From: Porticoccus sp. | GTDB lineage: Bacteria > Pseudomonadota > Gammaproteobacteria > Pseudomonadales > Porticoccaceae | Direction: 5' to 3' | Assembly: GCA_002685455.1 (NCBI GenBank) | Contig: NYXF01000076.1 | Span: 1-5,270 of the forward strand | DNA: 5,270 bases | Shown: positions 1 through 5,270 of the stretch, piece by piece | How positions within the stretch are numbered: position 1 is the first letter of the stretch | Layout of the letters: every line of letters begins with the position of its first letter | Notes under the pieces: model-generated | Told to the model about the DNA's origin: nothing | The model's database searches: none | The model's input: only the letters and a program-made list of their open reading frames with translations | Made by a program: the position numbers and the translations under genes

Positions 1-182
1 AGGTTAAAGAAATTAACTTGACTATCCATACCCTTCTAGCTGCAGATGAGGTTTTTATATGTAACTCAATTAATGGAATTATCCCTGTTGTATCTGTAGA
101 AAATCTATGTGTATTTCCAAGGGGAAAAGAAACACAGAAAATAAATAATAAATTATGCGAAAAATTTATATGTTACAGATAA
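1..182 (+). CDS. pabC: Aminodeoxychorismate lyase, C-terminal fragment (5' end outside window)
   Basis: The frame opening at base 3 reads 59 residues to a TAA stop at 180-182. It begins VKEINLTIHTLLAADEVF and contains ADEVFICNSINGIIPV (visible residues 14-29). This is the characteristic C-terminal signature of the fold-type IV PLP enzymes (PabC, branched-chain aminotransferase, D-amino acid aminotransferase), where the loop N-S-x-x-G-I-x-P-V helps form the cofactor and substrate pocket. PabC converts 4-amino-4-deoxychorismate to 4-aminobenzoate and pyruvate in cytoplasmic folate synthesis. The family match alone cannot separate PabC from IlvE or Dat. The choice of PabC rests on position, because pabC lies just upstream of tmk-holB in gammaproteobacteria, and on the short tail after the signature. 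The catalytic lysine lies upstream of the window. The gene probably shares a transcript with tmk. Confidence 0.8.
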   Translation, partial: VKEINLTIHTLLAADEVFICNSINGIIPVVSVENLCVFPRGKETQKINNKLCEKFICYR

Positions 183-236
183 AAAATTGAAAATTTTTCT
201 TACTACCTTTTGATTTATTGATTAAGGCTCATTTCT
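183..236. other. 54-base pabC-tmk spacer, no gene
   Basis: This very AT-rich spacer lies between the pabC stop and the tmk start. It holds an A/T-only inverted repeat (182-188 with 192-198) that is too weak to be called a terminator. A TTGAAA at 187-192 resembles a -35 box but has no well-spaced -10 partner. The tmk ribosome binding site is at its right end. In many gammaproteobacteria the roughly 1-kb mltG (yceG) gene lies between these two genes, and here it does not. Confidence 0.7.
224..227 (+). promoter_or_regulatory. Ribosome binding site of tmk
   Basis: AAGG lies nine bases before the ATG at 237. It supports that ATG over the later in-frame ATG at residue 23, which would cut off the P-loop. 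Confidence 0.55.
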
Positions 237-875
237 ATGAATAAAAAATTTGGCAAATTTATCACTATCGAAGGGGGAGAAGGGGTTGGCAAAACTACTA
301 ATATGTTGTTCATAGAAAAATGGTTCAAGGAAAAAAATATTGAATTTTTATCAACACGTGAACCTGGTGGAACCCCATTTGCTGAATGTATACGTAAACT
401 TTTGTTAACTCCCAGCGATGAGGTTATAAGTAATAATACAGAACTTTTATTGATGTTCGCAGCAAGAGCACAACATTTATCTCAAGTTATATTGCCAACC
501 TTAACACAAGGAAAATGGGTTCTTTGTGATCGATTTACAGATGCAACATTTGCATACCAGGGGGGAGGCCGCTGTATTCCATATAAGAAAATTTCTATTT
601 TAGAAACTCTTGTACAAGATAAGTTACGCCCAGATCTAACTTTGCTTTTAGATATATCAGCAGAAGAGGGGTTAAAAAGAGCCTATAAGAGAAGTAAACC
701 GGATCGCTTTGAGCAAGAAGAGATAGACTTTTTTAATAGAGTCAGAAAAACTTACCTTTCAAGAGCAAAGGAGTTTCCAAAACAATTTAAAATGATTGAT
801 GCTTCAAAAAGCCTAAATCTAATTGAGGGTGATATAAAAAATACTCTTGAGACCTTTCTTAAAGAGTCACAATAA
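237..875 (+). CDS. tmk: Thymidylate kinase (dTMP kinase)
   Basis: This cytoplasmic enzyme phosphorylates dTMP to dTDP with ATP, the step that both de novo and salvage dTTP synthesis pass through. At 212 residues it matches the family length (E. coli 213). The P-loop GGEGVGKTT is at residues 13-21, the REPGG substrate motif at 41-45, and the DRFTDATFAYQGGGR loop at 98-112 with its D-R pair. RPDLTLLLD (131-139) is the strand before the LID. The LID, around 146-165, carries LKRAYKRSKPDRFEQEE. The P-loop has no arginine while the LID is basic (R148, K151, R152, K154, R157), which is the type II arrangement of E. coli-like enzymes. The ATG start is supported by an AAGG upstream and by the family-typical short run before the P-loop. 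It sits 54 bases after pabC and three bases before holB. Nothing appears broken. The functional call is very secure. Confidence 0.97.
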   Translation: MNKKFGKFITIEGGEGVGKTTNMLFIEKWFKEKNIEFLSTREPGGTPFAECIRKLLLTPSDEVISNNTELLLMFAARAQHLSQVILPTLTQGKWVLCDRFTDATFAYQGGGRCIPYKKISILETLVQDKLRPDLTLLLDISAEEGLKRAYKRSKPDRFEQEEIDFFNRVRKTYLSRAKEFPKQFKMIDASKSLNLIEGDIKNTLETFLKESQ

Positions 876-878
876 GTC

Positions 879-1856
879 ATGGTTTTTAATCTTCATGAAA
901 AACTAGAGGATCTTTTACCCTGGCAGGATAGCCAATGGACATATTTAACTGGTCAAATAGACTCTGGTAAGTTACCCCATGCAATTATCTTGTCCGGCCC
1001 AAGTCATACAGGTAAGGAATATTTTGCTAAATATTTTGCCTTTTTAATTTTATGTAAATCACCAATTAAAAAAATGCCATGCGGCCAATGTAAGTCGTGT
1101 TTGCTTAATAAGTCAGGAAATCATCCTGATTTGAAAATAATTCAACCAGAGCCTAAGAGTAAAATTATTAATATTGATGTTATTCGTAATCTCGAGGATT
1201 TTTTTTCACAGACTGCTCAACAGCAAGGCTGGAAAATAGTAGTAATTAGCTCAGCTGAATCTATGAATATAAATGCTTCGAATGCTTTATTGAAAAGTCT
1301 TGAGGAGCCCAGTCTTAAAACTCTAATTATTTTAGTTTGCAGTAATCCTGTTAGATTACCAATAACAGTAAAAAGTCGCTGCCAGCAATTAAATTTTCCA
1401 GTTCCTAATGAAACCGAGGTAAGTTTATGGCTCAACAATAAACTTCCTAACTATAAAAAAATAAATGAACTTATAGAGTACGCTAATGGACGCCCGATTC
1501 TGGCCATGGACATAGCAGATACCGATTATATTCAAGCTCGTCGGGATTTTAATAAATCTATGGATGGCCTAGCCTTCAACAATTTGTTGCCCCTTGACAT
1601 AGCTGAAATATATAAAAAAAATGACCCCGAATTAATAATAGATTGGCTTTACTATAAACTAGCTATTGAGATTAAATCAAAAGATAACATAACTTCATTA
1701 ATGTTGGCTTTTAGATATATGGACAAGCTTATTCAAGCTAAAAAATGGATTCAAAGCACAAGTAATCCAAACCTACAATTAATTTGGGAAGAACTCTTTA
1801 TGAACTGGAAATATTTATTTATTACCCGTAAATCTAATGACTCACTTTTGAAGTAG
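879..1856 (+). CDS. holB: DNA polymerase III delta-prime subunit (clamp loader)
   Basis: Delta-prime is the stator-like AAA+-fold subunit of the clamp loader, which with delta and the tau/gamma subunits loads the beta sliding clamp on primed DNA. The 325-residue length fits the family (E. coli 334). LPHAIILSGPSHTGKE (32-47) contains a Walker-A-like G-x4-G-K but with E47 where Thr/Ser would bind magnesium. A zinc module follows with C59, C68, C71 and C74, then HPD at 82-84. NALLKSLEEP (135-144) and the SRC motif (166-168) are diagnostic. The Walker B acid position is replaced (VVISSAES, 121-128), as expected for a subunit that does not hydrolyse ATP. The C-terminal helical domain (about 185-320) is divergent, and ends in the usual IWEELFMNW-type helix. 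The ATG is three bases after the tmk stop with only a weak upstream GAG, so translation is probably coupled to tmk. A TAG is followed at once by a second stop, TAA (1857-1859). Confidence 0.95.
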   Translation: MVFNLHEKLEDLLPWQDSQWTYLTGQIDSGKLPHAIILSGPSHTGKEYFAKYFAFLILCKSPIKKMPCGQCKSCLLNKSGNHPDLKIIQPEPKSKIINIDVIRNLEDFFSQTAQQQGWKIVVISSAESMNINASNALLKSLEEPSLKTLIILVCSNPVRLPITVKSRCQQLNFPVPNETEVSLWLNNKLPNYKKINELIEYANGRPILAMDIADTDYIQARRDFNKSMDGLAFNNLLPLDIAEIYKKNDPELIIDWLYYKLAIEIKSKDNITSLMLAFRYMDKLIQAKKWIQSTSNPNLQLIWEELFMNWKYLFITRKSNDSLLK

Positions 1857-1894
1857 TAAAATATTAAAATCAAAAATAACTAAGGTATAAATCA
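1857..1894. other. 38-base holB-tatD spacer, no gene
   Basis: This AT-rich gap starts with a second in-frame stop for holB (TAA 1857-1859). It ends with the tatD ribosome binding site. In Pseudomonas and relatives a small pilZ-domain gene usually sits here, and it is absent. No terminator hairpin is visible, so tatD is probably cotranscribed with holB. Confidence 0.6.
1882..1885 (+). promoter_or_regulatory. Ribosome binding site deciding the TTG start of tatD
   Basis: AAGG lies nine bases before the TTG at 1895. An in-frame TAA at 1877-1879 closes the frame upstream. The codons between it and the TTG (CTA AGG TAT AAA TCA) include no other initiator, so this site fixes the start. Confidence 0.65.
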
Positions 1895-2671
1895 TTGCTT
1901 ATAGATTCTCATTGTCATCTTGATCATTTAGATTTGAGCTCTTACGATAATTCAATAGACCTTCTTCTTAGATCTGCAAGAGCAGCTGGTGTTGAGCGAT
2001 TTCTCAGTGTTGGTATAGATCTGAAATCTTCTAGAGATATTATTGAGATTTCATCCAAATATTCTGATGTAGACGTATCAGTAGGCTTGCATCCTCTTCA
2101 AGAGGGATGTCCGCTAGTTCCTAGCGAAGAGGAACTCATATCATTAGCCAGCCACTCCAATGTTGTTGCAATTGGTGAAACTGGTTTAGACAATCACTAT
2201 GGAAAAAAATCGAGTGAGTGGCAAAAAGATAGCTTTATTACACATTTGAAAGCAGGTTCTAAATCAAAAAAGCCTGTAATAGTTCACACAAGATCAGCGA
2301 AAGATGAAACTATTAAAATATTACGTGATTATGCAGATACAAGCTGTGGTGGAGTTTTACATTGTTTCACAGAAACTGCAGAGATGGCTTTCAATGCGAT
2401 TGAACTAAATTTCTATATTTCATTCTCAGGGATTATAACTTTTAAGAATGCTAGCTCTCTGAGGGAAACTGTAAAAAAAATACCGATAGAAAGAATACTC
2501 ATAGAAACTGATTCTCCTTGGTTAGCTCCAATTCCTTTCAGGGGAAAAAAAAATGAACCCAAGTATGTGATAGAAGTAGCAAAAACTATAGCACAAATTA
2601 AAGGTATCACCCTTGAAGAAGTCTGCGAAAAAACAACACTCAATTATAAAAAACTTTTTTTTAAGGGTTAA
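1895..2671 (+). CDS. tatD: TatD-family metal-dependent hydrolase / DNase (YcfH-like), TTG start
   Basis: This member of the amidohydrolase-type TIM-barrel TatD family probably acts in the cytoplasm as a metal-dependent 3'-5' exonuclease or phosphodiesterase. E. coli TatD and relatives have DNase activity; the substrate of the YcfH branch is less certain. All expected metal-site residues are present: H6 and H8 in DSHCHLD (4-10), E95 in GETGLD (94-99), H131 in PVIVHTR, H156 in GGVLHCF, and D206 in ETDSPWLAP (204-212). Also seen are GLHP (64-67), the FYISFSGI strand (173-180) and the FRGKKNEP loop. The length, 258 residues, fits YcfH (265). The position after tmk-holB makes it the YcfH-type paralogue. 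The symbol is used here for the family. Initiation is at TTG, because no ATG or GTG lies between the upstream in-frame stop and the conserved LIDSHCHLD, and MLIDSHCHLD matches the usual N-terminus. A run of nine A at 2545-2553 stays in frame. Confidence 0.93.
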   Translation: MLIDSHCHLDHLDLSSYDNSIDLLLRSARAAGVERFLSVGIDLKSSRDIIEISSKYSDVDVSVGLHPLQEGCPLVPSEEELISLASHSNVVAIGETGLDNHYGKKSSEWQKDSFITHLKAGSKSKKPVIVHTRSAKDETIKILRDYADTSCGGVLHCFTETAEMAFNAIELNFYISFSGIITFKNASSLRETVKKIPIERILIETDSPWLAPIPFRGKKNEPKYVIEVAKTIAQIKGITLEEVCEKTTLNYKKLFFKG

Positions 2672-2675
2672 ATTT
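2672..2675. other. Four-base tail-to-tail junction between two operons
   Basis: The TAA of tatD (2669-2671) and the TAA of the minus-strand DUF4340 gene (2676-2678 on the opposite strand) are separated by only four bases. No GC-rich hairpin is seen on either side. An A6-C-T8 run at 2648-2662, inside the tatD 3' end, is the only terminator-like material, so transcripts from both sides probably overlap. Confidence 0.75.
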
Positions 2676-3605
2676 TTAATTGCCCATAGGTAACCTTTCT
2701 ACCAGCTCTTCATGAATCGTAGCTGAAATAATATCAAATGACTCTTTGCTGAGTGAAAAGTATTCTTCTCTATCATTTCGGGTAACATAAAATTTTCTAT
2801 CAGAACTTATAAAGATGTATTCCCAAGTGCCAATTTCGTCAACAATTATTATTTTAAATTTGTCATCAATCTTTGTACTTTGAGATGGCTTAAATCCTGT
2901 AATTTTGAGGATCTTTAAATTAGAAAATGCAGCCTCTAGCTCAGAAATCTTGTTTTGATTTAATCTTCCAAGAGTTTTTTTCCCCATTAAGATAGAGGGT
3001 CCTGACTGATCAGGCTGCCATATTGCGCCAATTCTTTTGAGACTATAACCCCTCCCTTTTATTTTGCTTATATCACTAGCAGCAATAAGAGATTTATCGA
3101 ACCAATCTTCTATATTAGCACTTATATCGAGTGTATCGAGCTTAGCGTTGTATATATTATTATCATTTCTAGCACGAACATTTGATTGTCTGAGCCCTAT
3201 TGAAGTGCCAAATAAAAGCTTACCCAAAGACTTATTATTTGCAAATAATTCAACTCGTCGGATGAATTTGTTATCAGAAACTTTAAATCTATCATGACTT
3301 GCTTCAAGCGTAGCAACTGGCCAGCCAGTTTTTAGTGACATTAAGTTATATAGAAATTTTGTTACATCTATCTCGCTCACTGGAAGTTGTTGATTCGAGA
3401 GCAACCATGAGTTGTTGATTTTTACTATAGTTATGCCGCCAGCTGTATCCTCGATAGTAAACTTATCTATATTAGCCCAATCAATCTTTAATAATTGAAC
3501 AGGTTTATTTTCCAAAGATGAGATATGATTCTGCCAGAACAAACCTCCTGATATAGTCAGTTGAATCAATAATAAACTTATTAGCCAGAACTTCAGCTGT
3601 TTCAT
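2676..3605 (-). CDS. DUF4340-type membrane-anchored protein, partner of the GldG-like gene
   Basis: This is a 309-residue protein. It begins with a single hydrophobic segment at residues 6-23 (after MKQLK), reading as an uncleaved signal anchor or signal peptide. The rest would then lie in the periplasm. The body looks like the DUF4340 family: IDKFTIEDTAGGITIVKINNSWLL-type strands (46-69), an LPV...FLYNLMSLKTGWPVA helix and turn (75-98), LGKLLFGTSIGLRQSNVRARNDNNIY (127-152), then EDWFDKSLIAASDISKIKG (166-184). The same pattern recurs in the second half and ends YVTRNDREEYFSLSKESFDII (273-293), so the protein is a tandem two-fold repeat. DUF4340 genes are commonly found directly after gldG-like genes in ABC-transporter clusters; their molecular function is not established. 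It starts 12 bases after its upstream neighbour's stop, with a good ribosome binding site, so the two are cotranscribed. No catalytic residues are evident. Family assignment is from remembered motifs, not a search. Confidence 0.82.
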   Translation of the reverse strand: MKQLKFWLISLLLIQLTISGGLFWQNHISSLENKPVQLLKIDWANIDKFTIEDTAGGITIVKINNSWLLSNQQLPVSEIDVTKFLYNLMSLKTGWPVATLEASHDRFKVSDNKFIRRVELFANNKSLGKLLFGTSIGLRQSNVRARNDNNIYNAKLDTLDISANIEDWFDKSLIAASDISKIKGRGYSLKRIGAIWQPDQSGPSILMGKKTLGRLNQNKISELEAAFSNLKILKITGFKPSQSTKIDDKFKIIIVDEIGTWEYIFISSDRKFYVTRNDREEYFSLSKESFDIISATIHEELVERLPMGN

Positions 3606-3620
3606 TTTTTCTATCCTTTA
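3606..3620 (-). promoter_or_regulatory. Ribosome binding site overlapping the upstream stop codon
   Basis: On the minus strand the stop of the GldG-like gene runs straight into the Shine-Dalgarno of the next gene: TAAAGGATAG, then five A, then ATG. AAAGGA (3619-3614) is eight bases from the start. The overlap of stop and ribosome binding site suggests translational coupling of the two proteins. Confidence 0.75.
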
Positions 3621-5270
3621 TAGAGTTAGTTCCGATAAATAATGATTCTTCCTTATTCTTTTGCGGTAGCCTCTTACAAGGGCTATAAAAACTAATGCAA
3701 TTATAATCAGTCCATAATTAAGATATTCCCAAAATAATTGAATATCATAATCTATGGAGGGCAATGTTCTATTAAATTGACCTCTCGAGCGAATACTGAG
3801 GAGTCCTCCGTCTTCAAGAGCCCAATCTATAGTATTAGCTATAAGATCCATACTTCCTCTATATTCACTTCCTATCGCAGAATTAGCGATAGTTAGTGTT
3901 TGGTCGCGTAAGAAATCATTAGAGCTAAATAGTATTATTTGTGATGTTTTTGGGGATATTTCTAGTACATCTCTAGAAGTATTTATTTCTTCTCCATCAA
4001 TATTCTCCGAAGTAACAGGAGACTCTTTACCAGTAAAGTAGGAAGAAAATTTACCTTTAGTAGCTACACCGAGTAAGTGAGAGGAAAAATTCCCTATTAT
4101 TGAAAAAGGAGCAATGCCGTCATTATCTATTACGGGCATGATTTCAGTATCTTCAGAAAGCCATGATTTTTTCGAACTTTTCATTAACTCAATGATTTCA
4201 CGATCGCCGTTAATCGCCGTATCTATAATTATAGGTGAACTCCATGCCATAGTTACTTGCTCTAAATTTGCAGTAATTGGATTGTCAGGATTAAAGCCAT
4301 CTTTACGTATATCTGCAAAGTAGGGGTACTCAATCATCCTTACTTCTTGAACTTGATTTCCTCCTACTTTTCTCATTATGGGTAAAGGAAATGCCTTATT
4401 TTGTGTATCTAAAACTAACTTTTCCTCCATCGATAGTCCGTGGTGTTTAAGCCAATCTTTAAACTCACCCTCTAATTTTGCTAGACCTAAGCCTTGACCT
4501 AATGTCATTGTGTATGGTGAGGACATTGCTATAACAGAGCCACCTTTCATCAAAAATTGGTCAATCGCAAACACCTCTTTTGGCCCCATACCATTTGGAG
4601 CGGTAATCAAAAGTGTATCGATTTCTCCTGAAACAGAACCATCTGTAATATCTTCATTTCTGATATTTAGATCTGTGCCTAAAAAGTCAGCTAGTTGCGT
4701 GAACTGTGGAACAGTTAAACCAATTTGAGCTAACTTAGGATCATCCTTGGGTCCAATTATTCCTACAGTTTTTGTAAATCCTTTCCCAAAACGTTTAATA
4801 GCTGCTCTAAAATTCCTTTCTAAGCTCAATTTAGTCTTATCTTCAAGTGGAACCTGTATTGCCATATCATCCTTTTCAAGTATGAGATGGAAATAATAAA
4901 AATCACCAGCATAACCCTTATTGAGGGAGAGAGGCTGAAGTCCATAAAGTTTAGATAAATCTTTTGCACCCGCACTATTATCCTCATATGGATCTATAAT
5001 ATTTAGATTAAACATACCCTTAGATTCAGCAATTAATTCATCTGCAATTTGTATAATACTGTCCTTATGTGAAACAAGATCATCAGGCAAAAGTGAATCG
5101 TCAGAAATATAGGCATTTAGAGTTAATTTACCATCTATTGAGTCAAATATATTCCCGCCACTTCTAAAGTTGTTGAGTACCTTTTTAATACTTCTAGTTA
5201 GATCATATTCAGGATTTCGAAGAACTATCTCGAAATCCTTATCTCCTTGGGCTCTTGTTTCAATGAGATC
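3618..5270 (-). CDS. GldG-like ABC-transport auxiliary component (5' end outside window)
   Basis: The frame stays open from the TAA at 3618-3620 to the right edge, giving 550 visible residues. The true start lies beyond 5270. Family landmarks, counted from the edge, are NPEYDLTRSIKKVL (19-32) followed by SGGNIF, LPDDL...ADELIAESKGMFNLNIIDP (61-94), and a Rossmann-like block with TKTVGIIGPKDDP (166-178). Next comes DTLLITAPNGMG...IDQFLMKGGSVIAMSSP (218-252). Near the C-terminus are NTIDWALEDGGLLSIRSRG (479-497), one transmembrane helix (about 516-533) and a basic tail with RGYRKRIRK. This matches the ABC_transp_aux / GldG-type family (COG3225-like), whose soluble domain lies in the periplasm. 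It would accompany an ABC ATPase and an ABC-2 permease, probably encoded upstream of the edge or partly fused at its N-terminus. The family is named after Bacteroidetes gliding but occurs in non-gliding bacteria with unknown cargo. TTG at 5088-5090 is an internal leucine codon, not a start. Confidence 0.85.
   Translation of the reverse strand, partial: DLIETRAQGDKDFEIVLRNPEYDLTRSIKKVLNNFRSGGNIFDSIDGKLTLNAYISDDSLLPDDLVSHKDSIIQIADELIAESKGMFNLNIIDPYEDNSAGAKDLSKLYGLQPLSLNKGYAGDFYYFHLILEKDDMAIQVPLEDKTKLSLERNFRAAIKRFGKGFTKTVGIIGPKDDPKLAQIGLTVPQFTQLADFLGTDLNIRNEDITDGSVSGEIDTLLITAPNGMGPKEVFAIDQFLMKGGSVIAMSSPYTMTLGQGLGLAKLEGEFKDWLKHHGLSMEEKLVLDTQNKAFPLPIMRKVGGNQVQEVRMIEYPYFADIRKDGFNPDNPITANLEQVTMAWSSPIIIDTAINGDREIIELMKSSKKSWLSEDTEIMPVIDNDGIAPFSIIGNFSSHLLGVATKGKFSSYFTGKESPVTSENIDGEEINTSRDVLEISPKTSQIILFSSNDFLRDQTLTIANSAIGSEYRGSMDLIANTIDWALEDGGLLSIRSRGQFNRTLPSIDYDIQLFWEYLNYGLIIIALVFIALVRGYRKRIRKNHYLSELTL

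Noticed and set aside
182..198. AAAAATT-GAA-AATTTTT inverted repeat after pabC as a terminator
   Set aside because: The stem is seven A/T pairs with a three-base loop and no G+C, which is too weak. Such repeats are expected by chance in sequence this AT-rich.
187..219. Possible sigma-70 promoter for tmk (TTGAAA at 187-192, with TGATTTATT at 211-219 as the -10 region)
   Set aside because: The -10 match is poor and the spacing is off for the best hexamer. The AT-rich background produces such matches freely.
1217..1438. Minus-strand open frame of 73 codons within holB
   Set aside because: It lies wholly inside a secure gene, has no ribosome binding site worth noting and resembles no protein I recognise. 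It is a shadow frame.
2413..2643. Minus-strand open frame of 76 codons within tatD, with hydrophobic stretches
   Set aside because: It is antisense to conserved TatD sequence, and its hydrophobicity comes from the complement of charged, A-rich codons.
3064..3297. Plus-strand open frame of 77 codons within the DUF4340 gene
   Set aside because: It lies antisense within a family-like coding sequence, and its Leu/Ser-rich composition is typical of a shadow frame.
4114..4728. Two plus-strand open frames (4114-4323 and 4510-4728) within the GldG-like gene
   Set aside because: Both are antisense to conserved coding sequence and have no recognisable motifs or upstream signals.
1..5270. CRISPR array, tRNA/rRNA genes, insertion sequences, toxin-antitoxin or defence genes
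   Set aside because: I looked through both strands for regularly spaced repeats, tRNA-like arms and mobile-element ends. None was seen, and the window is nearly all accounted for by six coding sequences.

Overview
The window is AT-rich (roughly one-third G+C by eye) and almost entirely coding. It comes from a bacterial chromosome, and nothing in it points to a plasmid, phage or transposon. The left half carries the end of pabC, then tmk, holB and tatD. This is the order of the conserved gammaproteobacterial pabC-(mltG)-tmk-holB-(pilZ)-tatD housekeeping cluster. Tmk (DRFTDATFAYQGGGR loop and a basic LID, type II enzyme) and HolB (SxAExMNxNAxNALLKSLEEP) read like gammaproteobacterial proteins of the Pseudomonas type. 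A compact, low-GC, probably aquatic or marine gammaproteobacterium (SAR86- or OM182-like in style) fits, but this placement is inference.

Layout. Positions 1-182: 3' end of pabC (folate/4-aminobenzoate synthesis), plus strand. 183-236: short AT-rich spacer holding only the tmk ribosome binding site; the usual mltG gene is not here. 237-875: tmk (thymidylate kinase). 879-1856: holB (DNA polymerase III delta-prime subunit), three bases after tmk and in the same frame. 1895-2671: tatD-family metal-dependent hydrolase/DNase, starting at TTG. 2672-2675: four-base tail-to-tail junction. 2676-3605: a DUF4340-type membrane-anchored protein, minus strand. 3618-5270: a GldG-like auxiliary component of an ABC transport system, minus strand, running off the right edge so that its N-terminus is missing.

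How the genes work together. The plus-strand set is a housekeeping block: a folate precursor step, dTMP phosphorylation for dTTP supply, a clamp-loader subunit, and a nuclease/hydrolase. The minus-strand pair is the distal part of a separate operon. In other bacteria this family pair follows an ABC ATPase and an ABC-2 permease gene, and its members are named after the Bacteroidetes gliding proteins GldA/F/G. Outside gliding bacteria its role is not known. It is the part of the window closest to an under-described system, although the families themselves are already named. I found no RNA gene, CRISPR array, insertion sequence or convincing terminator. The only non-coding stretches are 54, 38, 12, 4 and 3 bases long.
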